The position numbers were made by a program, and so were the translations under genes. A model generated the notes under the pieces. That model saw nothing but the letters and a program-made list of their open reading frames with translations. It was not told where the DNA came from and made no database searches. From Thermococcus peptonophilus (GTDB lineage: Archaea > Methanobacteriota_B > Thermococci > Thermococcales > Thermococcaceae), in the NCBI RefSeq assembly GCF_001592435.1, contig NZ_CP014750.1, forward strand, positions 1,116,001 through 1,180,000: 64,000 bases of DNA, given 5' to 3'. Shown piece after piece: positions 44,040 to 52,950 of the stretch. Numbering within the stretch: the first letter of the stretch is position 1; every line of letters starts with the position of its first letter.

Positions 44040-44166
44040 GCATTTTCCTGGTGAAAAGCGTTCGCTTGAAGATTCGACTGGTTACACTGTGCTCTGTTCT
44101 GGTTAGTGTTCTCCTTCGTTTCAAAACATTTTTAAATCTTCCGAATGTTTACCTTTTTGAGGAGTT

Positions 44167-45324
44167 ATGAAAACTAGATTAATCATCGTTTTATTGATAT
44201 CCCTGACAATAGTTTCTCTCGCGCTTATTCGAATCTCTCCACCAAAGGAGGATGCGTTCACCGGGCTGTGCGTGTATTCGTCACCGGGCTTCTCCACCCT
44301 CTACAATGGAAATCAGAGTGTCGCCATTGGGAGATCCCTTGAAGTTGGAAGAGTCTACACTGCCTATGGTCGTTTAAGGAAGACTAGCAGAGGTCTCTGG
44401 ATGGATGTGTCATCTCTTCAGGTATCGCCTCCCAACTTTCCACTGGAGTCGATTGAAGGGGCATACTGGACAGATAGGTCTCCTCAGCTTCTAACACCGG
44501 AGAGGGTGTATCTGGCGTCTCCAATTAACGCCTCTAAGGGAGAGCTGGTTTTAGTGAAGGGTCTGGAGTATGGGAAGAATTTCTACCCCATTGAAGTCCA
44601 TACGCGCGGACTTCCTGCATCCCCCAAGAACGGGTTTCCATTTGTGGTTGAAGGCGTGGTCCTGTCCACTGGCCGATACATATCAATCTGGAACGGGAGC
44701 GAGGAGTTCAAAGTCTTAAAGTTAAGGGGCGTGGAGGTCTCTCCCGGCCAGAGGGTTCGAGTAGTTGGTATTGTCAGAGTTAGAGATTACATCTACCTTT
44801 ATCCTTCAGAATCGGAGGATATAACACTTCTGGGGTATTCAGAGTCTAAACCCCTCTGGAATTCGTCCATCGGTGACATTGTTGAAACGGAGTGCCTCGT
44901 TTTGAATTCGGGGAGCACTCTAAAGCTTAACTGTACTGACCTAAGACTCTACGGGTTTAAAGCGAGGACGGGGGATCTCCTCCACATCCGGGCTTTGAGG
45001 AGAAAGTCTTCTCTACTGTGTCTAAACTGCTCAATTGTTCAGCCTAGAGAAAAGCTGCCAAACGAGCTCTGTGGTTACTCACCTGGAAACTTCGCCAAGA
45101 TATCTGGAACCGTTACCTGGGTGAAGAGGTATCGGAACGGCTTCGGGCTGGCCAACGTTACCTATGGAAACTGCTGGGTTCTTCTCAAACTCCCCACATC
45201 CCTTGGAGTATCAGTGACTTCTGGCGAGAACGTAACCGCCTACGGCTTTTTCACGACTTACCGAGAAAAGCCTGCATTTGAAGTTCGGTCGGGTGATGAC
45301 ATATGCTCAGGGAGCTCCTGCTAG
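44167..45324 (+). CDS. Exported protein of unknown function with possible OB-fold repeats
   Basis: A 385-residue protein with a signal-like N-terminal helix (7-25). Short beta-rich units that recur through the protein (for example VEGVVLSTGRYISIWNGSEE, VRVVGIVRVRDYIYLYPSE, KISGTVTWVKRYRNGFGLA) look like OB-type nucleic-acid or oligosaccharide-binding folds, though this is inference. Several cysteines (CLNC, C-terminal CSGSSC) may form disulfides outside the cell. A TATA element TTTTTAAATC (44129-44138) and GGAGT site precede the ATG. It overlaps the TctA-like permease gene by 22 bases. Confidence 0.65.
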   Translation: MKTRLIIVLLISLTIVSLALIRISPPKEDAFTGLCVYSSPGFSTLYNGNQSVAIGRSLEVGRVYTAYGRLRKTSRGLWMDVSSLQVSPPNFPLESIEGAYWTDRSPQLLTPERVYLASPINASKGELVLVKGLEYGKNFYPIEVHTRGLPASPKNGFPFVVEGVVLSTGRYISIWNGSEEFKVLKLRGVEVSPGQRVRVVGIVRVRDYIYLYPSESEDITLLGYSESKPLWNSSIGDIVETECLVLNSGSTLKLNCTDLRLYGFKARTGDLLHIRALRRKSSLLCLNCSIVQPREKLPNELCGYSPGNFAKISGTVTWVKRYRNGFGLANVTYGNCWVLLKLPTSLGVSVTSGENVTAYGFFTTYREKPAFEVRSGDDICSGSSC

Positions 45325-46427
45325 GGGCGCTCTTTGGGACCTTTACTGGTCTAATGCCGGGAGTCCATGTCAATACTTTAGCAGTTTTGCTCAATGGTGC
45401 ATTGCTACCTTCACTCACTCTGTTTGCAATGGGACTTACCCACACCTACCTCGACGCGTTTCCATCAACTTTCCTCGGAATTCCGGATGAAGGGACTGCC
45501 CTCAGCATTTTGCCAGCACATAGACTCGTCCTTGCTGGGAAAGGAATGGAAGTCATAAGGATAGCGCTGTATTCGAGTTTTCTTGCGACACTGCTATTTA
45601 TCCCCCTAGTCCCATTTTATCTTGTGATAGCCCCGCTGTACACTTTCAATATCGGCAAGATTGCAGTCTTGTTTTTAATAGCCCTGCTGGTGCTAACAGA
45701 AAGGGGCATAAAAAAGCTCTGGGCGGCGTTTATAGTGATCCTTTCTGGACTGGTTGGATTTATGGTTCTCAGGATTTCCCTCCATGAACCTCTTTATCAT
45801 CTTTTGACGGGTCTATTTGGAGTTCCCGTTGTTCTCGTTGCATTGTTTTATGAGATGTCTGGGGTATCGCCTGGAAGTGCTGACCTTGAGATGGATACTA
45901 AATCTTTACTCTCTTTTTCCTTCCTGGGAACACTTCTTGGGATGATCGCTTCTTTGGTTCCCGCATTTACATCATCCCAGGCGGCGCTGATGGGGTCGTT
46001 TTTCTCAAAGGACGAACGCTCGTTTTTGACTGTTGTTTACTCAACGAACACGGCAAACTTCCTCTTTTCTCTGGTTAACTTTCTCGAAACCGGGAGAGCC
46101 AGAAACGGCATAGTAATGAGGATGCCCCCGATGGGTCTTTCCGCCCTTCTAGCATTTCTCTTCGCTTCGCTCTTCGTCGGAATTTTGGTAATGCTCTACG
46201 GTGAGGTTATCTCAAAAATTCTGGCATCGGTTGTTTTTAAAATTCCGTACAAAGCCCTCAACCTTGGAGTGCTTGTCTTCCTCGCTGTCCTCTCGGTGTA
46301 CTTCGACGGGATTGCTGGAGCTCTGGCTCTCGTTGCTTCTTCCATTGTTGGCCTTCTGGCGGTTCTACTCGGAGTTAAACGCACAAACTGTATGGGCGCT
46401 CTGATGGTGCCTATACTCCTGAATTAA
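45303..46427 (+). CDS. TctA/DUF112-family membrane transporter
   Basis: A 374-residue protein with about ten hydrophobic helices. The N-terminal GALFGTFTGLMPGVHVNTLAVLL and the repeated GTLLGMIASLVPAFTSSQAAL are characteristic of the archaeal DUF112/TctA-like group (COG1784), which relates to the large subunit of tripartite tricarboxylate transporters. No TctB or binding subunit is nearby. It starts inside the upstream exported protein gene, suggesting that the two work together. Confidence 0.82.
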   Translation: MLRELLLGALFGTFTGLMPGVHVNTLAVLLNGALLPSLTLFAMGLTHTYLDAFPSTFLGIPDEGTALSILPAHRLVLAGKGMEVIRIALYSSFLATLLFIPLVPFYLVIAPLYTFNIGKIAVLFLIALLVLTERGIKKLWAAFIVILSGLVGFMVLRISLHEPLYHLLTGLFGVPVVLVALFYEMSGVSPGSADLEMDTKSLLSFSFLGTLLGMIASLVPAFTSSQAALMGSFFSKDERSFLTVVYSTNTANFLFSLVNFLETGRARNGIVMRMPPMGLSALLAFLFASLFVGILVMLYGEVISKILASVVFKIPYKALNLGVLVFLAVLSVYFDGIAGALALVASSIVGLLAVLLGVKRTNCMGALMVPILLN

Positions 46428-46474
46428 GCCTTAGATGAATAAAACTACAAAACGAAAGTTAAGCAGAAAAAGAA

Positions 46475-46783
46475 TCAAGCAGACTTGCCTTTCATAATCT
46501 TCTGGAATTCGGAGTAATCGGTAACTATTTTCTTACCGTCAAGGGTCTCGAAATAGACCTTCTTAATCTTGACCTTCTTAACGTCTGTATACTTCATCTC
46601 GGGGGGGTCGTAAGAACCGGGCTCGACGACCTCGTCCTCAATAACATACGTCTTAAGCTCTGGCTGGCCGACATACTTCCAGACCTCATAGAAGACCTCG
46701 GGGTCGAGGTGTATCTCCCCCTCAATCTCAATCCAGTCGGCTCCGATGTCCTCCAGAAACTCCTTTACTACCTCGAAGTGCAT
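46475..46783 (-). CDS. Small acidic conserved-type protein of unknown function
   Basis: A 102-residue soluble protein with an N-terminal helix (HFEVVKEFLEDIGADWIEIEGE) and several beta strands. I recognise it only as the kind of small protein shared by Thermococcales; no function can be given. ATG 46783 has a GGTGATT site. It is divergent from the rRNA methyltransferase gene. Confidence 0.6.
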   Translation of the reverse strand: MHFEVVKEFLEDIGADWIEIEGEIHLDPEVFYEVWKYVGQPELKTYVIEDEVVEPGSYDPPEMKYTDVKKVKIKKVYFETLDGKKIVTDYSEFQKIMKGKSA

Positions 46784-46927
46784 AGAATCACCCTTGAGAT
46801 TATAGGGCGGCAATGGTTAAATACCTATCGCTCGGTAGTGTTGGAAGGTTTTGAAGGGCTTAGAAATCCAGCAATGAAAAGCAACAGTTTTTAAAGCCCT
46901 CACCTTTTAACGCAGGTGGTGGTGAGA

Positions 46928-48118
46928 ATGGCGAGAGTTATAGTTGATGCTCAAGCAGCGAGGGCAATAGGTAAGGGCGCGATGATAGTCTTCAAGAAGG
47001 GTGTCGTGAGGACTGAGGGTGAGATAGCTCCCGGTGACATCGTTGAGGTTTACACAAGGGGCGGAAAGTTCCTCGGGAAAGGTTTTGTCAACCCGAACTC
47101 AAACATCATGGTCAGGCTCGTCACAAAGGATAGGGAGACTAAAATAAACAAGGAGCTGTTCCGCGAGAGGATAAAGAAGGCCAATGAATACCGAAAGAAG
47201 GTTCTCGGCTACGATAAGGCTTACCGTATGGTCTACGGCGAGGCTGATTATCTCCCGGGTTTGATAGTTGACCGCTTCAACGAAATAGCGTCGATTCAGA
47301 TTTCCAGCGTTGGCATGGAGAGGTTCAAGCTCGACCTTGCAGAGGCCATTATGGAAGCAGAGCCTGAAATCGAGACAGTCTTTGAGAAGAACACCGGCAG
47401 GAGCAGGAGGAGAGAGGGACTCCCGGAGATAGAGCGTGTCCTCCTGGGGAAGGAGAAATATCGGACGGTAATCGAAGAGGGCAGGGCAAAGTTCATAGTT
47501 GACATGCGCGGCCAGAAAACGGGCTTCTTCCTCGACCAGAGGGAGAACAGGATAGCACTTGAGAAGTACGTCAAGCCAGGTATGCGCGTTCTCGATGTTT
47601 TCACGTACACGGGCGGCTTTGCCATCCACGCAGCTGTTGCAGGTGCCGACGAGGTTGTGGCAGTTGATAAGTCACCATGGGCAATCAACATGGTGAAGGA
47701 GAACGCGAAGCTGAACGGCGTCGAGGATAAAATGAAGTACATCGTTGGAAGCGCTTTCCCAGTTATGGAGGAGATGATAAAGAGGGGCGAGAAGTTTGAC
47801 ATCGTCATCCTCGATCCCCCCGCCTTCGTTCAGCATGAAAAAGACCTAAAGCGCGGACTCAGGGCCTACTTCAACGTGAACTACGCGGGCCTTCAGCTGG
47901 TCAAGGAGGGAGGAATACTCGTCACTGCCTCCTGCTCACAGCACGTTGACATGCAGACCTTCAAGGACATGGTCATAGCTGCTGCAGCCAAGGCCGGCAA
48001 GTTCCTCAAGATGCTCGAACCCTACAGGACGCAGGCCCCAGACCACCCAATATTGATGGCTTCAAAGGACACCGAGTACCTTAAAGCCCTCTTCCTCTAC
48101 GTTGAGGATATGAAATGA
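46928..48118 (+). CDS. RlmI-like class I SAM-dependent rRNA methyltransferase with PUA domain
   Basis: A 396-residue protein. An N-terminal PUA domain (about 1-75) is followed by a linker region and a Rossmann methyltransferase domain whose motif I is VLDVFTYTGGFAIHAA and catalytic motif IV is LDPPAF, with SCSQHV (Cys nucleophile) following. These define the COG1092/RlmI family of m5C rRNA methyltransferases. TTTTTAAAGC at 46888-46897 is its TATA box, and AGGTGGTGGTGAG precedes ATG 46928. It is the last clearly chromosomal gene before the accessory region. Confidence 0.9.
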   Translation: MARVIVDAQAARAIGKGAMIVFKKGVVRTEGEIAPGDIVEVYTRGGKFLGKGFVNPNSNIMVRLVTKDRETKINKELFRERIKKANEYRKKVLGYDKAYRMVYGEADYLPGLIVDRFNEIASIQISSVGMERFKLDLAEAIMEAEPEIETVFEKNTGRSRRREGLPEIERVLLGKEKYRTVIEEGRAKFIVDMRGQKTGFFLDQRENRIALEKYVKPGMRVLDVFTYTGGFAIHAAVAGADEVVAVDKSPWAINMVKENAKLNGVEDKMKYIVGSAFPVMEEMIKRGEKFDIVILDPPAFVQHEKDLKRGLRAYFNVNYAGLQLVKEGGILVTASCSQHVDMQTFKDMVIAAAAKAGKFLKMLEPYRTQAPDHPILMASKDTEYLKALFLYVEDMK

Positions 48119-48317
48119 AGTTAGGGGACGATGAGGAGAAAGCACAACGCAAAAAGTCCCCACCTTTATAAATTTTTGTATTGGAAAGTTACAGTAGAGA
48201 CTACCAAAAACAGCCGTTTTTCAGGTTCGAAAACAGAACATATGGTTATCTTTAAAAGAAGCAACGCCGCTGTGAGTAATAGTCACCTCACCTGCCCCGA
48301 AAACATGGGTGATGAAG
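48119..48317. other. Junction region between the rRNA methyltransferase and integrase genes
   Basis: GGGGAC (48124-48129) and GTCCCC (48156-48161) can form a hairpin, followed by CACCTTTATAAATTTTTG, a terminator-like arrangement. A TATA element (CTTTAAAAG, 48250-48258) serves the integrase, with GGGTGATG before its start. A GGTTCGAAAAC stretch at 48224-48234 looks like a tRNA T-arm but no tRNA could be folded around it. The left element end (attL) probably lies here; no direct repeat could be matched within the window. Confidence 0.4.
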
Positions 48318-49532
48318 ATGATGAGAGAAGATGTTTACGTTGCAGATGAGTTGAGAAGATTAAAACAGCAGATGCTCGACACTCAATTAGTGCGACAGAA
48401 TGCAGGCGTCAGGTATATCACAGTCTTTGAGAGTGACTTTGACCGCTTTGTCGAGTTCAAGAGGGATAAAGGAATAACGGCAAACTGGCTCAGGAAGATT
48501 GAACGCTTTTTTAAGGTTGATTTCATCAACTACGTCGAAGAGAACTATCCAGACCTCATTCGGAGACAGTATGATGAGCGTTACATTGTCATTACAAGAA
48601 ATCTCATTGTAAACTTTTTGCGACATTTATTCAGAAAGTACAGTTACAGTAGTTATGAAAAGTATTACCATATGTTCTTTGACTTCCTCGACTTCTATAC
48701 AGCTTTTATTGAAACAGTTAGTGACGTTGAAGCGGAGAATGCAATATTTCTCAAAGCTATGAAGAAGAATTTCAGTCCCCGTAAGCTTGTATCTCCCAAC
48801 AAACTGAGAGCAGAGCGGGAAGCTAGGACGTTGAAGGATGTCTCGCTGGAAGACATCAAGAAGTCGATCGAGGTCATATTCCAGCTTTATCTAAATGAGC
48901 TGGTTACAGACAACTTTACCCTGTCATCAGCCCTTGCTTATGTTGTTTTAAGTACAACGGGTATGAGGTTCAATGATTTGCAACAAGTCAAAGTCTCTGA
49001 CATTGATTTCAAAGAAAAGGTCATCTGGGGGCAAAACACAAAAATCGGGCTTCCAGAAATCTATTTTTTAACAGATGAGGCTACAGAGTTAATCAAATTC
49101 TACATTAACTGGTATGGTCTCAACAATGATGATAAGCTCTTCCAGTTTGTCAGATTAGATGAACAGCTCAGAAAGACCCGTAAGAAGCTCTATACACCGC
49201 AAACGTTGGCGATGGCGTACATCACAAACAACACTATTGTCAAAAAGCTTTATCCGTTGCAACTCAAGTTCTGTAAGAAGGCTTATGCTAATCGCCTGCT
49301 CGCAAAAGGAGTATCAGAACCGCACATATCGCTTCTCACCCACCACCGTCGCAAAGATGTGCCTGTCCCTGTGCAAAAGACAATATATGAGCATTATCTT
49401 AACCGCTATCCTCATAGCGACGCTGGATTGAGGGAAGAGCTTAGGTCGATGTGGTATAAGGCGTTCAAGGACGTCAAGTTACTCCCGAGGGATTTCTTTT
49501 TGCACTTTCAAAAGGAGCTAATAAAAGAGTAA
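48318..49532 (+). CDS. Divergent archaeal tyrosine recombinase (integrase)
   Basis: A 404-residue integrase. The catalytic domain shows R217 in LSTTGMRFNDLQQVKVSDID, the standard Arg-I region. The Arg-II box, normally HxxR followed by FA..LL, reads K317-F-C-K320-K-A-Y-A-N-R326-L-L, so the usual histidine is lysine and the arginine position is occupied by lysine. THHRRK and a terminal Y (Y357 or Y360 in IYEHYLNRY) complete the set. SSV-type archaeal integrases are also variant at these positions. The gene looks intact, unlike integrases split by insertion. The start is chosen among close ATG codons by the GGTGAT site. Confidence 0.82.
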   Translation: MMREDVYVADELRRLKQQMLDTQLVRQNAGVRYITVFESDFDRFVEFKRDKGITANWLRKIERFFKVDFINYVEENYPDLIRRQYDERYIVITRNLIVNFLRHLFRKYSYSSYEKYYHMFFDFLDFYTAFIETVSDVEAENAIFLKAMKKNFSPRKLVSPNKLRAEREARTLKDVSLEDIKKSIEVIFQLYLNELVTDNFTLSSALAYVVLSTTGMRFNDLQQVKVSDIDFKEKVIWGQNTKIGLPEIYFLTDEATELIKFYINWYGLNNDDKLFQFVRLDEQLRKTRKKLYTPQTLAMAYITNNTIVKKLYPLQLKFCKKAYANRLLAKGVSEPHISLLTHHRRKDVPVPVQKTIYEHYLNRYPHSDAGLREELRSMWYKAFKDVKLLPRDFFLHFQKELIKE

Positions 49533-49536
49533 ATCA

Positions 49537-49560
49537 GGGGTAAGCCCCCAATTTATCATT
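49537..49560 (+). terminator. Hairpin terminator after the integrase
   Basis: GGGG (49537-49540), a TAAG loop and CCCC (49545-49548) form a tight hairpin just after the stop, followed by AATTTATCATTTTTC. It fits an intrinsic, T-tract type terminator. Confidence 0.5.
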
Positions 49561-49795
49561 TTTCAATCTTTGAATTCAAAATAAATGAAAAGTAAATTAA
49601 AACCTCCATATCCGCTTTGTTGTACAACTTGGAGTGTCTTTGATGAAGTTTTGGAGAAAATTAACAGTTACTAATTTTATTTTTGATCACTTTTTTGTTT
49701 GAAATTATGCACAAGTTTATAAAAACTGAATGTTCTATATTTATAGAAACCCTAAGTGAATTTGGTATTAATGATATAATAAAGAGGTGGTCAGG
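49561..49795. promoter_or_regulatory. AT-rich region with promoter and palindrome upstream of the replication-type genes
   Basis: No gene was found. GTTTATAAAAAC (49715-49726) is a TATA box. A perfect inverted repeat TTCTATA-TT-TATAGAA lies at 49733-49748, directly at the predicted transcription start near 49745, the position of a repressor operator. A GAGGTGGT site precedes ATG 49796. The very high AT content would also suit a replication origin of the element. Confidence 0.5.
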
Positions 49796-50245
49796 ATGAT
49801 AGAAATCAATTCCAAGATCCCTTATATAATGTCCTATGACGAAACGTACACTGTAAGATGCAAGGCAAAAATCTATAATATTAGTGATAAGAAGTCTGCG
49901 GAGCTTGTTATACATAAAAGGACACTTCCATCAAACATAGTCTTGAAAACAGACTATAACGCGGTTCTCATTACTAAGAAAGGCGTTGTTAGATTCAAAA
50001 CAAATACATTCAAACACAAAAACATAATCCGCTATAAAATCCCACTTTCGATTGCAAAAGCTTACTTAGAAAGTAAAACAATTGAGGCAGATGTCATCAT
50101 TAGAGACAATATAATGCTTATTGTTCAGTCTGGCATAAACGTTCAAAATATAATACAAAATACAGAAGATAATATCAAAAATGATAGGAGAGATGAGGAG
50201 GTGATTACAATTAACACTATAGGGGGTGATAGAAAATGGCAGTAA
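49796..50245 (+). CDS. Small protein of unknown function in the mobile element
   Basis: A 149-residue protein with a beta-rich N-terminal domain (SKIPYIMSYDETYTVRCKAKIYNIS) and a C-terminal part with charged helices. No DNA-binding motif was recognised, and I cannot name a family. It is transcribed with the helicase gene, overlapping it by 10 bases, and sits right behind a palindromic operator, so it may regulate or cooperate with the helicase (inference). Confidence 0.6.
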   Translation: MIEINSKIPYIMSYDETYTVRCKAKIYNISDKKSAELVIHKRTLPSNIVLKTDYNAVLITKKGVVRFKTNTFKHKNIIRYKIPLSIAKAYLESKTIEADVIIRDNIMLIVQSGINVQNIIQNTEDNIKNDRRDEEVITINTIGGDRKWQ

Positions 50246-52950
50246 GCACAATAAAAGCAATAGAAGAATTCAAGAAAAACACAGAAAAAGCACTACAACT
50301 CATCGAAATGCTCGATGACATCAAAGAAACGGTTGAAACAGCAGACGAGATCATAGTCAGGTATAAGCAGATCGAAAACATACTCACACAACTCAAAGAG
50401 AAAATAGAGGATACACTCACAGTGATGGATTTTGATGAGCAAACAATACTAACAAATGTAGAAGTTTTCAGCGACGTTGTTAAGCTCTACAATTCCAACA
50501 ACAAATTGCTTCAAGAAATCTTTAGACCGTCAAAAGAAGTCGCAGAAAAAATAGAATTGATAAAAAACACCGTAAGAGATTTCGAATTTGACATTACCGG
50601 CTTCATAAGATACTATACAACAGAAAAGATAGGGGGAGTTGAAACACTAACAGAAGAAGACTTCACGTATACAGACGCAGATACAAATATGTATATAGTT
50701 GCCCACTATAAGTACTACGGCTCAAACAAGGCAGGCATAGTTTACATAGAACCGTTACTCGACGAGTATAAGAGATTATATCCGCTTGACTTTGACGTCA
50801 TAATCGATAATGTTTTGAGAAAGTATCCGACAATCGATACAATCAAATTCAAATTAGAAAATGTGAAAGCAATAACATTAACAGAATATAACAAAAACAG
50901 AAAACTCTATCTCTACAAGCCCGTTAAAATCAAGGGAACATTAATTTCGCTCAATAGAGGAATTACAGAACTCTACATCAGAGCAAAAGTGGTCAAGGGA
51001 TCGGGCGTAAACAGAACTAAGATGATAGCCTACAACCTGCCCCCGCAACCGAAGTTGTTTGACTCAGAGACAGGCCAGATGCTCAGAATACTCAAAAAAG
51101 ACTTGGACAACGTCAAAATGGGAATAGTATCCTTCAAAATCACAGATGAGAACAATGAGATAACTGCCATGACCTACTCAAGCAATCTTGACATACTAAT
51201 TGAAAATCTGGGGGCCGAAATGGAGTTTTGGGGAATCATTTATGAGCAACAGACAGATAACGCTTCAGCTGTCGCTGAAGAGATCTTTTTTGTGACTGAC
51301 ATCAAACCCGCAGAAGAGGAGATGGCTAAACTATCCAATAAGGAGAAGCAGGAGGTTGAAGAGTTTCTTAAGCGATTCAATAACGGCGAAGAATTGTTAG
51401 ACTGGATGATTGACAACTATGCCCCCAGAATAAAATACAGAAAGAAACGGGATTTTGTTTGGAGATTGAAGTTAATACACCTGATTTTAGCACAGAATAG
51501 CTGGCTCAACAACATAGAAATGCTACACACTCTCATTTTGAGCAGACCGGGTGTCGGTAAGACAACACTCGCACTCTATTATCTCCCCCACATATCAAAA
51601 CGCTGGAAATACGCTGATAGGTCAAGAATGACCATTCCCGGCCTTCTGGGAGGCTATGATCAAGTGGCAAAAGAAACAAGAGTTGGAGCTTTAAAATCTG
51701 CAGATAGAGGTGTAATGGTCATAGATGAGGTGGATAAGTTCAGAAACGTTGATAAAGATATAATCATCGCCCTAAATACAGTAATGAGCAACGGCCACGT
51801 CTCAATTACAATAGGAAACAGTTCAAGAAGCTTAGATTATCAAACGAGACCGAACATAATGTTATTGGGCAACTACAGTTCAGGAAAGCTCAAGAAACAA
51901 CTCGAATACGCAACAGATGAATTTGAAAAAGAGAAACTCAAGGAAGAATTCATCGCAAAAGAAATGATGGAAATAACACAGCACATCAGCACATTTGACA
52001 GAATAGCAATTCTCGACACAGATATATTCGAATACACAGCTGACAGCGAAAAAGAAGCAAATTTACTGTTTGACAGCTGGTTTGAAAGCAAAGAAGAGGC
52101 AGAAAATGAAGAACCAACCGAAAGAGAATTACGGTTACTAAAACTCATAAGGAACATAATGATTTACAATGCAAACTACATTGACAAAAAGAAGCTCAGA
52201 GAAAGCATCAAGAAGTTCAAGGCGGAAATAGCGAGCTTCATTGCCAATGAAGAACTCAAAGAAGAGAAGCACAGACTATCAAACAATCTGATGCGGTTAA
52301 TAGAAGTTATCGCAGTACTGAAAGGAGAGCAAGAAGTTGGCAGGGAAACGGTAGAACTAGCATTCACATTAGCGAGCATATCAAGAAAATACAAGCAAAT
52401 TTACAGTCTAAAAACAGAGGAATTAGAAGAGTATGTCGAGGAGTTTATTGAAGAAAAAATCATCAGGGAGCTCCCTGCTGATGGGATAGACGTCGAAACA
52501 GCGAGGCGGAAGTTCAGAGAGTCATTATCAATTTCAAAATTCACAGAAATCGAAAGAAAGGAGTTAATGAAGCTGTTCGATACAATGTTGAGGGAGTTCG
52601 CACAGAGAAGTGAGATCGAAATTAAAGATAACAATATCAGGATTGGACAAAAGAGACTATCAGAAGCACTAAGGAAACTGCTACAATACTATGACAGTCT
52701 TGCAATCAAAAAGAAGAGCATTGGCGAGTATTATTATGACATACAGGAACTCGCTGATCAGCTCAAAGTCAGCAGTCAAGTAGCACTCGAATTGCTGAAA
52801 TTGATTGCAATTGATGACATAAAGAGAACATCGATCAAGGTTGATGGTGAAGTTAGATATGTATATCATGTCGAGATTGATACAGAGAAAGTTAAGGATA
52901 TGTTGAATAAAAATGCTTACAAGAACATTCTACTCAACTTTTTCATCTGA
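50236..52950 (+). CDS. Divergent MCM-like AAA+ helicase of a mobile element
   Basis: A 904-residue protein. A long helical N-terminal part (about 1-110) and an OB-type region (about 215-365, with KPVKIKGTLISLNRG) precede an AAA+ domain: Walker A PGVGKTT (438-444), Walker B VMVIDE (D497, E498), sensor-like LLGNYSS (543-549) and an arginine-finger-like STFDR (585-589) that replaces the SRFD of normal MCMs. A helical lid and a C-terminal winged-helix-like part (about 790-890) follow. It is longer and more divergent than chromosomal MCM (about 650-1100 with inteins). No zinc-finger cysteines were seen in the N domain. It is likely the replicative helicase of an integrated plasmid or virus. Confidence 0.75.
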   Translation: MAVSTIKAIEEFKKNTEKALQLIEMLDDIKETVETADEIIVRYKQIENILTQLKEKIEDTLTVMDFDEQTILTNVEVFSDVVKLYNSNNKLLQEIFRPSKEVAEKIELIKNTVRDFEFDITGFIRYYTTEKIGGVETLTEEDFTYTDADTNMYIVAHYKYYGSNKAGIVYIEPLLDEYKRLYPLDFDVIIDNVLRKYPTIDTIKFKLENVKAITLTEYNKNRKLYLYKPVKIKGTLISLNRGITELYIRAKVVKGSGVNRTKMIAYNLPPQPKLFDSETGQMLRILKKDLDNVKMGIVSFKITDENNEITAMTYSSNLDILIENLGAEMEFWGIIYEQQTDNASAVAEEIFFVTDIKPAEEEMAKLSNKEKQEVEEFLKRFNNGEELLDWMIDNYAPRIKYRKKRDFVWRLKLIHLILAQNSWLNNIEMLHTLILSRPGVGKTTLALYYLPHISKRWKYADRSRMTIPGLLGGYDQVAKETRVGALKSADRGVMVIDEVDKFRNVDKDIIIALNTVMSNGHVSITIGNSSRSLDYQTRPNIMLLGNYSSGKLKKQLEYATDEFEKEKLKEEFIAKEMMEITQHISTFDRIAILDTDIFEYTADSEKEANLLFDSWFESKEEAENEEPTERELRLLKLIRNIMIYNANYIDKKKLRESIKKFKAEIASFIANEELKEEKHRLSNNLMRLIEVIAVLKGEQEVGRETVELAFTLASISRKYKQIYSLKTEELEEYVEEFIEEKIIRELPADGIDVETARRKFRESLSISKFTEIERKELMKLFDTMLREFAQRSEIEIKDNNIRIGQKRLSEALRKLLQYYDSLAIKKKSIGEYYYDIQELADQLKVSSQVALELLKLIAIDDIKRTSIKVDGEVRYVYHVEIDTEKVKDMLNKNAYKNILLNFFI

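Noticed and set aside
48224-48234. GGTTCGAAAAC resembles a tRNA T-arm and could mark a tRNA att site
   Set aside because: No acceptor stem, anticodon arm or CCA-end pairing could be found around it.
49661-49915. Eighty-four-codon minus-strand frame upstream of the element's first replication gene
   Set aside because: It overlaps the promoter, palindrome and start of the plus-strand gene and has no ribosome binding site.
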